From Xanthobacteraceae bacterium (lineage in GTDB: Bacteria > Pseudomonadota > Alphaproteobacteria > Rhizobiales > Xanthobacteraceae), in NCBI GenBank assembly GCA_031291445.1, contig JARLJA010000025.1:1-61300 (forward strand): a stretch of DNA of 61,300 bases. Reading direction: 5' to 3'. The position numbers were made by a program, and so were the translations under genes. This document shows positions 49,087 to 57,497 of the stretch, one piece after another. The first letter of the stretch is position 1. Each line of letters begins with the position of its first letter. The notes below the pieces were generated by a model that saw only the letters and a program-made list of their open reading frames with translations, made no database searches and was not told where the DNA came from.

Positions 49087-50118
49087 CTATGCCAGCATTT
49101 CGCGCACGGCGGGAACGACCTTGCGGCCGTAGAGCTCGATGCAGCGCATCAGCCTGTCGTGGGGCAGCGCGCCGGCGCTGTATTTGAGATCGAATCGCAA
49201 CACGCCCAGCGCCTTCACGGTTGCGGCGATCTTGCGCGCCACGGTTTCGGGCGAGCCGACATAGAGGGAGCCGGACGCAATCTCCTGCTCGAATTCGCCG
49301 GCCTGCATCGGCGGCCAGCCGCGTTCGCGACCGATCCGGTCGCGCATCACCCGGTAATGCGGCCACAGCTCGTCGCGCGCCTGCTGGTCGGTGTCGGCGA
49401 CATAGCCCGGCGAGTGCACGCCGACCGGCTGCGGCGGGCGGCCGAGCTGGGCGAAGGCGCGATGGTAGAGCTCGACATAGGGCAGGAAGCGCCGCGGATC
49501 GCCGCCGATGATGGCGAGCATCAGCGGCATGTCGTAATGGGCGGCGCGCACCACCGATTTGGGCGTGCCGCCGACGCCGATCCAGGCCTTCAGGTGCCCG
49601 CGTTCGAGGCGGGGGAAGACCTGCTGGGCGACCAGCGGCGGCCGGGTCGTCCCGCTCCAGCTCACGGCCTCCCCCGTGATCAGGGCGGCGAACAGGTCGA
49701 GCTTCTCCTCGAACAGCCGCTCGTAGTCGCCGAGATCGAAGCCGAACAGCGGAAACGACTCGGTGAACGATCCGCGCCCGAGAATGACCTCGGCCCGGCC
49801 GTGCGAGATGGCGTCGAGCGTCGAGAACCGCTGGAACACCCGGATTGGGTCGTCCGAGCTCAGCACCGTCACCGCGGTGCCGAGCCGGATGGTCCGGGTG
49901 CGCGCGGCGATGGCCGCCAGCAGGATCTCCGGCGAGGAGACCGCGAAGTCGGCGCGATGGTGCTCGCCGATGCCGATGAAGTCGATGCCGAGCTCATCGG
50001 CGAGGACGGCCTCCTCGACGATGTCGCGCAGCACCTGGGCCTGCGGCAGCGGCGCGCCGTCGGCGCCGACGGTGACGTCGCCGAAGGTATCGAGACCGAG
50101 TTCGAGCTGGCTGGTCAA
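49087..50118 (-). CDS. LLM-class flavin-dependent oxidoreductase (luciferase-like)
   Basis: 343 residues. Typical bacterial-luciferase-like F420/FMN barrel: LELGLDTFGDVTV at the start, FIGIGEHHRADFAVSSPEILLAAIAARTRTIRLGTAVTVLSSDDPIRVFQRFSTLDAISHGRAEVILGRGSF, and C-terminal VARKIAATVKALGVLRFDLKYS. The start codon appears to be TTG at 50118; no ATG lies early enough to keep the first beta strand. Substrate unknown. Confidence 0.88.
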   Translation of the reverse strand: MTSQLELGLDTFGDVTVGADGAPLPQAQVLRDIVEEAVLADELGIDFIGIGEHHRADFAVSSPEILLAAIAARTRTIRLGTAVTVLSSDDPIRVFQRFSTLDAISHGRAEVILGRGSFTESFPLFGFDLGDYERLFEEKLDLFAALITGEAVSWSGTTRPPLVAQQVFPRLERGHLKAWIGVGGTPKSVVRAAHYDMPLMLAIIGGDPRRFLPYVELYHRAFAQLGRPPQPVGVHSPGYVADTDQQARDELWPHYRVMRDRIGRERGWPPMQAGEFEQEIASGSLYVGSPETVARKIAATVKALGVLRFDLKYSAGALPHDRLMRCIELYGRKVVPAVREMLA

Positions 50119-50297
50119 GGGACTGCTCTTGAGAAGGTGGAAGGTTCGCCGTGCCGGACCGGCGGGCCCGGCGATTTCACAACACGACTATCACAGCCCG
50201 CGCGGCCTGTGGACCGGCGTTTGTGGGCTCCTGTCACGCGCATGTCCCGGCCGGCAGCGGGCGCGGCGGCGCAGTTTGTTAAGGCTTCGAGGATACC

Positions 50298-50924
50298 ATG
50301 GGGCGTTTCTTCTCATTGCATATGTCTCACCTTGTCATTGGATACGCCGCCGCCATGATCAGATCCTATGTCGAAGCCCACTGGGTGGCCGCCGCCCTGT
50401 TCATGGGCCTGGCGCTGTTGTTGCTGCTGCCCGCCGGAATCCCCGGCGGCGACCGCGCGTTGCTGCTGGTCTATCTCGCCTCGCCGATCTACATGCTGCA
50501 CCAGGTCGAGGAGCATCTCGGCGATCGTTTCCGCAGCTACGTCAACACAAAAGTGTTCGGGGGCGTCGAGGCGCTCACCACCGGCGACGTGCTGGTGATC
50601 AACCTGCCCGGCGTCTGGGGCCTCAATCTCGCGGCGCTCTATGCCGCGCATTTCGCCGGCGCCGGCTGGGGCCTCGCCGCGGGCTACCTCATCCTCGTCA
50701 ACGGCCTCAGCCATGTCGGCATGGCGGCGCACCTGCGCGGCACCAATCCCGGGCTCGGCAGCGCCGTGCTGGTGTTCATTCCGTTCGGCCTCGCCTGCGC
50801 GCTGCTGATCCCCGGCACCGCGCTCCAGCACGGCGTGGCGCTGGCGCTGGCGCTCGGCATCCACGCCGCCATCGCGCTGCATGCCCGCCACCGCGCCGGC
50901 GTCGCGCGTCTCGCGGCCGCTTGA
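50298..50924 (+). CDS. HXXEE domain membrane protein
   Basis: 208 residues from ATG 50298, preceded by GAGG at five bases; ATG 50355 is an alternative. Several hydrophobic segments (AAALFMGLALLLLLPAGI, ALLLVYLASPIYMLHQ, LGSAVLVFIPFGLACALLIP, GVALALALGIHAAIAL). It carries HQVEEH near residue 68, the HXXEE motif that names the family, plus a later conserved Asn/His (LVNGLSHVG). Family function is unknown. The next gene begins 45 bases after its stop. Confidence 0.8.
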   Translation: MGRFFSLHMSHLVIGYAAAMIRSYVEAHWVAAALFMGLALLLLLPAGIPGGDRALLLVYLASPIYMLHQVEEHLGDRFRSYVNTKVFGGVEALTTGDVLVINLPGVWGLNLAALYAAHFAGAGWGLAAGYLILVNGLSHVGMAAHLRGTNPGLGSAVLVFIPFGLACALLIPGTALQHGVALALALGIHAAIALHARHRAGVARLAAA

Positions 50925-50969
50925 GCGAACCGTTCCTCACGACCTCCGCAACCCACCTGGAGAGTTCCC

Positions 50970-51425
50970 ATGAAGCTGACATTCGCGACCGCGATCTGCG
51001 CCCTGCTCGCCGGCGCCCTGTCCGCCTCCGCCGAGGAAGCGGCCAAGCCGAGCTGGATGTACGTGCTCACCGCCGGCAAGATGACCTATGCCAACGGCAA
51101 GCTGACGCTCGGCCGCTTCGACAGGACCGCGCTCGCCTTCAGCGAACGCCCGTTCCGCATGGCGCACCACGTGCGCACGGCGTCGTTCATCTCGACCTGG
51201 GCCCGCGACAGCAAGCCCTCGGGCAAGCCCAACGGCAGCATCGCCATGACCGCCGCCGGCCAGCTCGGCGCCGCGGCGATCGAGTTGCAGCACCCGCGCA
51301 TCGGCCGCAACGGCCTGATCTTCGACGTCGCCGTGCTCGACGGCAAGATCCCCGCGACGGCCACCGGCGTCTCGCTGTTCGTCGACGCGTTTCCGACCGC
51401 CGTCAACGACCAGATCACGGACTGA
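50970..51425 (+). CDS. Secreted hypothetical protein
   Basis: 151 residues with a clear signal peptide (MKLTFATAICALLAGALSASAEE, cleavage near 21). The mature part has SWMYVLTAGKMTYANGKLTLGRFDRTALAFSERPFRMAHHVRTASFISTWARDS and ELQHPRIGRNGLIFDVAVLDGKIP. A beta-rich single domain; the layout resembles an uncharacterised family of cyanobacterial and proteobacterial secreted proteins (recalled, not checked). GGAGAG precedes the start. Possibly cotranscribed with the HXXEE gene. Confidence 0.75.
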   Translation: MKLTFATAICALLAGALSASAEEAAKPSWMYVLTAGKMTYANGKLTLGRFDRTALAFSERPFRMAHHVRTASFISTWARDSKPSGKPNGSIAMTAAGQLGAAAIELQHPRIGRNGLIFDVAVLDGKIPATATGVSLFVDAFPTAVNDQITD

Positions 51426-51724
51426 GCGGCGCGGCCCGCCGGCCGCCCGCATCAGGCACATGATCGTCACCGTCGCAGTGTCGGGATGGTCGACGTTGGT
51501 TTGAGGTGCGACCCGTGGGGCGCACCCGCCGTCGTGCGCAACGGTATTCGGATAACCGGAATTCCATCCGCGCGATCGGGCATCCGGGTGTAACGGCCGT
51601 TGGTCGAAAATCGATTTTGCGCTATGCATTGTCTCTGGTGATCGGCGTGTGGCGGTTGCGGTGGCGTTCGACGTGACAGGTTCTCCAGGAGAGGCGTGAC
51701 GCACCCGGCAGGCTCACCCAGGCG

Positions 51725-52918
51725 ATGACGATGGATCCGGTCCCAGCCAACAGCCAGGCTCCCATCGATTCCGTTCGGGAGTATGTCCAGCACCTGACGC
51801 CGGGGGCGCGCAGCCGCCTGCTCCTCGAACTCGAACGGCTGGAGCTGTCGGGCGACGCGGTCAAGGGCACCGAACCGCTGCTGGCCGAGCTGCGCGCGGA
51901 ATTCCGCAAGGGCGGCCATGCCCAGGCCCAGGAGCGGGTCAAGAGTCCGTCGCGCTACTTCTTCCAGCCGCTGGAGCCGATGCTGGTCAACGGCGCGCCC
52001 GAGCGCGCCGGGCCCGGCCGGATCTCGCGCACCTCGCTGGCGCCGATCTGGGACTGGATCGGCAGCAAGCTGCTGCCGGTGATGACGCGCGACTACGAAA
52101 ACAAGGCGAAGCCGCTGATCGTCGCCAACGCCACCGCCGAGGTGGAGCAGATGGCGGCGGCATTCCAGACCAAGGTGTTCAAGGTCCTCGAGAGCACGCT
52201 CGCCACGCCCGATGGCGCCGAGCGCATCCGCGGCGAGCTCGCGCTGTTCACCAGCTCGCGCGCGGCGATCGACGATCTGGCCAAGATGCTGTCGGTGCTG
52301 CGGGCGCGCGACGCGCTGGCCAGGTTGCAGGCCGGACTGCCGCCCCAGATCGCCGCGTTCACCGGCGAGCCCCTGGAGCGGACGCGCCGGCTCCTGGACG
52401 CGGTCATCGCCAAGCACGCCGATGCGCTGCCGTTCGCCCTGACCATGGTGATGAAGCGCCTCAAGACGCCGTGGCAACTGATCCGTCTCGCCACCGCGAC
52501 CGCGCGCGGCAGGACCGCCGCCGATATCGCCGCGACGCCGTATGCCGTCGCCGTCACCATGGTGCTGGTTCACCTCGACGACCAGCGGCGCGAGCTGGCC
52601 CATGCCTTGAAGAACGACCGCGTGCTGATCGCCAAGGATATTCTCGCCGGCATCCATGGCACCGAAGACGCGTTGCGGGCGAACATCCGCCGCATCGAGA
52701 CGTCCGACTGGGGGCGCCGGCTCGACGAGGTGATGGCGGCGGTGACGTCGGACCTGAACACCGAGGTCGGCAGGCTGCCGGAGGGCGTCCACCACATCTT
52801 CGCCGCGCGCGGCCGCTCCGGGCCCGGATTGCTGGCGGCGCTGTCGCGCAGCGGCCGCGATGCCGTGGCCGGCGTGGTGATGTGGTGTCGCGGGATTGTG
52901 GGGGCGGGGGAAAGGTAG
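51725..52918 (+). CDS. Conserved hypothetical cytoplasmic protein
   Basis: 397 residues, no signal peptide or convincing membrane segment. Starts with PVPANSQAPIDSVREYVQHLTPGARSRLLLELERLEL. Mostly helical: SPSRYFFQPLEPMLVNGAPER, then DYENKAKPLIVANATAEVEQMAAAF, RARDALARLQAGLPPQIAAF and VTMVLVHLDDQRRELAHAL. I do not recognise a named family. The protein-like composition and standard GC3 bias of the neighbourhood support a real gene. A weak AGG precedes the ATG. Confidence 0.7.
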   Translation: MTMDPVPANSQAPIDSVREYVQHLTPGARSRLLLELERLELSGDAVKGTEPLLAELRAEFRKGGHAQAQERVKSPSRYFFQPLEPMLVNGAPERAGPGRISRTSLAPIWDWIGSKLLPVMTRDYENKAKPLIVANATAEVEQMAAAFQTKVFKVLESTLATPDGAERIRGELALFTSSRAAIDDLAKMLSVLRARDALARLQAGLPPQIAAFTGEPLERTRRLLDAVIAKHADALPFALTMVMKRLKTPWQLIRLATATARGRTAADIAATPYAVAVTMVLVHLDDQRRELAHALKNDRVLIAKDILAGIHGTEDALRANIRRIETSDWGRRLDEVMAAVTSDLNTEVGRLPEGVHHIFAARGRSGPGLLAALSRSGRDAVAGVVMWCRGIVGAGER

Positions 52919-52943
52919 GGCGGGGCGCCGACGTTCGGACCGG

Positions 52944-53681
52944 TCAGGGGCGAACCAGCGTGGTCACGTGTGCCGCGCGTGTTCTTGCAACGCTCGCCGT
53001 GATGAGACCGTACAGCGTCTCGGTCACTTTCTGCGTTGCCCAATCGCTGTCATGCAGGCGATCGGGGTCGCCGGGGTCGACCATCCTGTCGAGCGGTATT
53101 CGTTCGACCGTGTGCCACCCCTCCATCAATTCGAAGCGGCGGAAGAGATTGACCTTCATGTCGGCGGCGAGCCCGGCGATCTCCGCGATCATTTCCCGCG
53201 CGGCCTTCTCCTTTGCAGGGGTGAGCATGGCCGGCGTGTATTGCGGATCCATCAGAATGACGTCGATGCCGCCGACGCCGCGCAGCTTGTTGACGCCGTC
53301 CCTGATGGCTTGAATCGTGTCCGCTCGCGACGGCGGCTTCTGGTCCGGCGATTGCCACACCGAGTTGGTGCCGACCTGCCAGATCACGAGGCTGGGATTC
53401 TCCGGAAGAACGTCCTGGTCGAAGCGCGCGAACTCGGCGGGCGCTTCCTCGCCTCCGACGCCGCGGTTGATCACGTCGATCATCGGCCGCGCGTGGTTCT
53501 TTCTGAACAGGGCTTCGAGCCGGTAGGGATAGGCCACAATGCCGCCCTCGCCCGCCGTCGTCGACGAACCGATCGCCACGATCGTCACGGGGCCGAGGCC
53601 AAACAGGCAGTCCGTAAAATTCGGCAGCTCGAATTCGAATGGAGCCGCCTGGACGGGGATCTGTGAAGGATCGACGGCCAT
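52944..53681 (-). CDS. SGNH/GDSL-family hydrolase
   Basis: 245 residues from ATG 53681, which shares one base with the stop of the GGDEF-EAL gene (TGATG). SGNH blocks: nucleophile Ser in VAIGSSTTAGEGG near residue 32, Gly in NRGVGGEEAPAEFARF near 69, Asn in WQVGTNSVW near 95, and catalytic Asp/His in DPGDPDRLHDSDWATQ near 215. An esterase or carbohydrate deacetylase is likely; no signal peptide is visible in the chosen start. Coupling to a c-di-GMP enzyme suggests it acts in a regulated surface or storage process (inference). Confidence 0.82.
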   Translation of the reverse strand: MAVDPSQIPVQAAPFEFELPNFTDCLFGLGPVTIVAIGSSTTAGEGGIVAYPYRLEALFRKNHARPMIDVINRGVGGEEAPAEFARFDQDVLPENPSLVIWQVGTNSVWQSPDQKPPSRADTIQAIRDGVNKLRGVGGIDVILMDPQYTPAMLTPAKEKAAREMIAEIAGLAADMKVNLFRRFELMEGWHTVERIPLDRMVDPGDPDRLHDSDWATQKVTETLYGLITASVARTRAAHVTTLVRP

Positions 53682-55705
53682 CAGGAGGCTGCGGCGACGC
53701 GTCGGCCGTCGCCAAGGCGCGCGCTTTCGGCCGCCAGATAGCCGGCCACGGCCTCGGCCGGCATCGGCCGCGCGAACAGATAGCCCTGGATCAGGGCGCA
53801 GCCGAGCTGGCGCAGGCTGTCGAGCTGGCTCTTGGTCTCGACACCCTCGACGGTGCAGGTGAGATCCATGTCCGCGCACAGCCCCGCGATCGACTTGACG
53901 ATCTTGTGGGCCGCGCCGTTGTCGTTGATGTTGGCGACGAAGCTGCGGTCGACCTTGATCTTGTCGAGCGGCAGGAGATGCACGTGGCTGAGCGAGGAAT
54001 AGCCGGTGCCGAAATCATCCAGGGAAATTCCGCAGCCCATGGCCTTGAGCGCCGCAATCGATGTCTGCGCGCGCACGAAATCGAAGGTCACCGCGGTCTC
54101 GGTGATCTCGAAATCGAGCCGGTGCGCCGGCACCCCGCTGCCTTCGATGATGGGGATCAGGTGCAGGATGCCGTCGGGCGAGCAGATGTCATGGGCGGAG
54201 AGATTGAACGAGAGGCGGATGTGGTCCGGCCAGGCCTTCGCCGCGGCCAGCGCCTTGATGAGGAGGACGCGGGTCAGCGACCGGATCACCCCGATGCGCT
54301 CGGCGGCCGGGATGAAATCGGCCGGCGAGACCAGTCCGAGCCGCGGGCTGTGCCAGCGTGCCAGGACCTCGAACGCCGTGGCGCGCTCGCTCGCGGCATC
54401 GACGATCGGCTGAAACACGAGCTCCATCTCGGTGGCGAAGTCGGCGGTGCGCAGCAGATGCTCGATCACGCCGCGGCTGCGGATTTCCGCCTCGAGTTCG
54501 CTCGAGAAGATCACGCTGCGGCCGCGCAGATGGCGCTTGGCATGATAGAGCGCATAGTCGGCGCATTCGTAGAGCGCCTCGGCGCTCTCGATCGCGCGGG
54601 GATAGAGGGCAAAGCCGACCGAGCAGGACAGGCCGGTGTGGGTGGTGTCGAGCTGATAGGGCAGCTTGACCCGATCGGCGATATGGCGTCCGAGCGCCAG
54701 GAGTTCCTCGTCGCGGGGGTCGCCATCCACCACGAGGCCGAACTCGTCGCCTCCGAGCCGCGCCAGATGCACCGGCCGCTCGGTGAAGTCCTCGCAGGCT
54801 TCGCGGATCCGGCGCGCCGCCTCGATCAGCACGCGGTCGCCGACCGTGTGCCCGAAGGTGTCGTTGACCGGCTTGAAGCCGTCGAGATCGATGATGCCGA
54901 CGGCCAGCCGCGTGCCGTTGTCCTTGGCTTTCGCGAAAGCGCGCGCGAGCTCGGCGAAGAAGCGCCGGCGGTTCGGCAGCTCGGTCAGGGAATCGAGATT
55001 GGCGAGGCGGAAATTTTCGTCCGACAGCGCCTGCGTCTCGGCCTGCTGCGCGATCAGCGATTTTCGGCTGGCGACCAGGTCGGCGAAGTCGCGGTAGTAG
55101 ATGAACAGCACCGTCACCATCGCGCCCGAGACCAGGAGCTGGTTGACCGCGATCGCCTTCAGGGTCTGTTCCCCGGTCGAAAAGAAGAACAGCACGTAGG
55201 GAACGTTGACGACCGCGGTGACGATCAGGGCCGCCGACCGCAGATGCATCAGGCAGAAGATGCAGCCGATCACCGTCACCGCCATGTAGAATGCGACCTG
55301 GCCCTTGGCGAACGGATCGCCATAGGGAAACAGCGCGAACGACCAGCCGGCGAACAGGACGCCGATCGGGGCCGAGATCCGGTTGGTGAGCCGCAGATTG
55401 CGCAGAACCTCGGCGTCGGTCAGCACGCGGTGACGCTGGCGCCACCACCACAGCGCCCTGATGGCGATGCCGGTGCAGAGCAGTCCCGGCACGGCCACGG
55501 TCAGCCAGGCCGGCGCCAGCGGCACGAACGTATAGGCGACCGCGACGCTGTTGATGACCAGGATGAAATAGAGCAGGGGAACCTGCTTGCAGAAGGCCGC
55601 GAACTGCGCCCGCGTCAGTTCGGGATTGTCGGTGGGGACGCGAAGCAGCCGCGCCACCCTGGCCAGCCCGCCGGCCCCGTCAAGCTTCGTGTCAGCGCCC
55701 CGCAT
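53681..55705 (-). CDS. Membrane GGDEF-EAL c-di-GMP enzyme
   Basis: 674 residues from ATG 55705 (GGGGCAGG upstream); an earlier in-frame start adds 15. A ~210-residue N-terminal region with several hydrophobic segments (PLLYFILVINSVAVAYTFV, LTVAVPGLLCTGIAIRALWWW, ISAPIGVLFAGWSFALFPYG, LLVSGAMVTVLFIYY). The GGDEF domain has the intact active motif RLGGDEFGLVVDGD. The EAL domain starts FQPIVDAASERATAFEVLARWHSP, so the motif is EVL, and continues with KAWPDHIRLSFNLS, DDFGTGYSSLSHVHLLPLDKIKVDRSF and VEGVETKSQLDSLRQLGC. Key EAL residues (DDFGTG, the E of VEGVE) are present. It probably has both activities. Confidence 0.92.
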   Translation of the reverse strand: MRGADTKLDGAGGLARVARLLRVPTDNPELTRAQFAAFCKQVPLLYFILVINSVAVAYTFVPLAPAWLTVAVPGLLCTGIAIRALWWWRQRHRVLTDAEVLRNLRLTNRISAPIGVLFAGWSFALFPYGDPFAKGQVAFYMAVTVIGCIFCLMHLRSAALIVTAVVNVPYVLFFFSTGEQTLKAIAVNQLLVSGAMVTVLFIYYRDFADLVASRKSLIAQQAETQALSDENFRLANLDSLTELPNRRRFFAELARAFAKAKDNGTRLAVGIIDLDGFKPVNDTFGHTVGDRVLIEAARRIREACEDFTERPVHLARLGGDEFGLVVDGDPRDEELLALGRHIADRVKLPYQLDTTHTGLSCSVGFALYPRAIESAEALYECADYALYHAKRHLRGRSVIFSSELEAEIRSRGVIEHLLRTADFATEMELVFQPIVDAASERATAFEVLARWHSPRLGLVSPADFIPAAERIGVIRSLTRVLLIKALAAAKAWPDHIRLSFNLSAHDICSPDGILHLIPIIEGSGVPAHRLDFEITETAVTFDFVRAQTSIAALKAMGCGISLDDFGTGYSSLSHVHLLPLDKIKVDRSFVANINDNGAAHKIVKSIAGLCADMDLTCTVEGVETKSQLDSLRQLGCALIQGYLFARPMPAEAVAGYLAAESARLGDGRRVAAAS

Positions 55706-56064
55706 TGTCGAACCTGCCCCGCCCCGTTTTTTGTGAAGCCAATGTGGCACAGGCGAGTAAATGTCGCGTTAGGTTGCCGACGACGGCGGCGGGCAGCGGT
55801 CACGAATACCGCATTTCCGGGCGGACGAGCCGCCTTGGGCAACGATGCGTTAAGGATGGCAAAGGGAAATCGGGCATCGCCCGAGGCGGGGTGATCGGGG
55901 CCCCCGTTCATGACGGCCCTGCCCGTGGGAATTGCGGAATTAGGGCGGCATCCCATCCATTGTTTGCGCTCCAACGATACGGTCGAGCCGTACCATCCGA
56001 TCATCATGTGTCGAAACATCAGTGTAACGGGTAAGGCGTCGCCGTAATTCCCAGCAGTGCTACG
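55706..56064. other. Intergenic region upstream of the HEPN gene, with diverged repeat copies
   Basis: No gene is evident. It holds the left copy of a diverged repeat (55936-55992) that has a partner at 57101-57157, and an inverted-orientation 18-base segment at 56032-56049. A 13-codon open frame starting MCRNIS at 56006 stops quickly. Confidence 0.55.
55936..55992. repeat. Left copy of diverged direct repeat flanking the HEPN gene
   Basis: By hand alignment without gaps, 38 of 57 bases match 57101-57157 in the same orientation. The best block is CCAACGAT...GTCGAGCCG (17 of 20). Both copies also encode similar short peptides on the minus strand (GST-SL...QW...RP). Confidence 0.6.
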
Positions 56065-57000
56065 ATGAGTAGCGCCGGGGATTCTGATCCCGGCCTCATG
56101 GGGCTCTGGGACATCATGATCAACTACCAGATTTTCGGCCTGTGCCACCTTTTGACGCATCTAAAAGCCGAGGAGATTCAGCTCGAATATCGCATCGGGG
56201 TGGTCGATATAGGAAAGCAGCATCAAGAGGTCGCCAAACTTGAGAAGGTTGAAGGGACCGGCATCTTCGTTGATGAGTTGGTCACAGATGCAGATATCGA
56301 CAGGATGGAAGGCTGGTTGAGGTTTGCGAAACAACAAGCCGATCAACTAGAGCTACAAGCTGTTCATGATCGGCTTGAAAGGTTCTCGCAAAAGATCAGG
56401 ATTCGTATCAGGCTTTACGACTTCCAAGCTGAGGTGCGGACCCTGAGAGAGACCATCGAATCCGGCATCAGCTTCAAATATTTCTACAAATACCCGCAGC
56501 GGAAAGCGGAAGTTTTGCTTCGTGCCAGCGGAGAATGGGCAGCCATCAACAAAGCTTTCCCCGCCGTAGAGGCAGAGGCCAAATGTGCCGCCGATCTCTA
56601 TGCGCTCGATCACAACACGGGATCGGTTTTCCATTCGATGCGAGTGGCTGAGCATGGCCTTCGCGCGCTAGCAAAAGAGCGCCGGATTGTGATCGGCAAG
56701 AACAAGCCCGTCGAGTGGGCTACCTGGCAGGACATCATTCGGGCATTGGAGGCAGAGGCAAAAGTGATCGGCGGCAAAAAGGTCGGCCGCGCTAAGGATC
56801 GTGCGTTGGAATTTTACAGTGGCGCGATTGCCGATCTGAACGGGTTCAAAGACGAATACCGCAATTTGGTGATGCACGTTCGCGCTGAGTACGATGAGTT
56901 ACAGGCGCTTCGCGCCTACCAGCGCGTTCATGCGTTCATGGAACGCCTCGCAAAGAAGCTAGACCACAAGCATCACCGCATAAAATGGGGCCTTCGCTAG
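56065..57000 (+). CDS. HEPN-motif protein, putative defence or toxin RNase
   Basis: 311 residues from ATG 56065; ATG 56098 and 56116 are alternatives and no start has a clear ribosome-binding site. A long helical protein with no signal peptide. Near the C-terminus is FKDEYRNLVMHVRAEYDEL, with Arg266-Asn267 and His271: the Rx4-6H catalytic motif of HEPN RNases in the RNxxxH form. An earlier segment HSMRVAEHGLRALAKE is of a type seen in helical island-borne hypotheticals. Base composition is visibly lower in GC than neighbours (30 of 60 in 56221-56280). It sits just beyond the 3' end of tRNA-Leu, so horizontal acquisition is likely. Confidence 0.72.
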   Translation: MSSAGDSDPGLMGLWDIMINYQIFGLCHLLTHLKAEEIQLEYRIGVVDIGKQHQEVAKLEKVEGTGIFVDELVTDADIDRMEGWLRFAKQQADQLELQAVHDRLERFSQKIRIRIRLYDFQAEVRTLRETIESGISFKYFYKYPQRKAEVLLRASGEWAAINKAFPAVEAEAKCAADLYALDHNTGSVFHSMRVAEHGLRALAKERRIVIGKNKPVEWATWQDIIRALEAEAKVIGGKKVGRAKDRALEFYSGAIADLNGFKDEYRNLVMHVRAEYDELQALRAYQRVHAFMERLAKKLDHKHHRIKWGLR

Positions 57001-57104
57001 GATGAATGCGTTTTCTTTGGTGGCACAATCTTCTCGAAGGCACGCTCAAATGCTTTCGCGCCTTTCGGTTCATCAATACCAAGATCGCGAGCGGTTTGCT
57101 GTAA
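56997..57104 (-). pseudogene. C-terminal remnant of an unidentified gene
   Basis: Thirty-five codons open to a stop, reading TARDLGIDEPKGAKAFERAF then KIVPPKKTHSS. It looks like a genuine protein C-terminus, with heptad-like charged residues and no low complexity, but there is no start codon and an in-frame stop lies directly upstream at 57105-57107. Its stop overlaps the stop of the HEPN gene in convergent orientation. Probably left by a deletion or insertion at this spot. Confidence 0.5.
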
Positions 57105-57157
57105 TTACGGGGACGCCTTAGCCATTGCTCATACCCCAACGATGAAGTCGAGCCGCA
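57101..57157. repeat. Right copy of diverged direct repeat flanking the HEPN gene
   Basis: Partner of 55936-55992. Its first part (57103-57120) also matches 56032-56049 in inverted orientation at 17 of 18 bases (TAAGGCGTCNCCGTAATT), so three related short sequences surround the HEPN gene. Confidence 0.6.
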
Positions 57158-57180
57158 CGCTTTGGTCATGAGAAAACCGT

Positions 57181-57265
57181 TGGTGCCCCTGGCCGGAATC
57201 GAACCAGCACTCCTTGCGGAACTCGATTTTGAGTCGAGCGCGTCTACCAGTTCCGCCACAGGGGC
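57181..57265 (-). tRNA. tRNA-Leu (anticodon CAA)
   Basis: On the minus strand it starts GCCCCTGTGGCGGAACTGG and ends in the encoded CCA. The acceptor stem GCCCCTG/CAGGGGC, the anticodon arm CTCGA CTCAAAA TCGAG giving anticodon CAA, a class II variable arm (TTCCGCAAGGAG region) and the T arm with GGTTCGATTCC are all visible. It reads UUG leucine codons. The 3' end faces the HEPN gene region, the usual side for integrating elements. Confidence 0.96.
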
Positions 57266-57497
57266 CCACGGGGCGCCGGTATGGAAACGGGCCCGCGGAA
57301 CGCGGCGGACTATAGCCGCCCGGAACGCCGGGTCAACCGGGCCGCGGCGCCGGAAAAATGTCGCCGCCGGGCCGCCTCCGAGCACTGACCCATTCGTGAA
57401 GCCTGCCGTCTCCACATGGTCTCGACAGGCTGCGGCCCGCGCGTTACCACGCTGCCGACAGCGGAGCGCGCCCGTGACGATCCATCTCGCCACCCGA

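Noticed and set aside
52944-53879. Longer start for the SGNH hydrolase at 53879
   Set aside because: The extra N-terminal part is an Arg/Pro-rich alternative frame inside the EAL domain; ATG 53681 is coupled to the upstream stop.
56006-56047. MCRNI start resembling a DUF2277 gene
   Set aside because: Only five residues match and the frame stops after 13 codons; too little to call a gene fragment.
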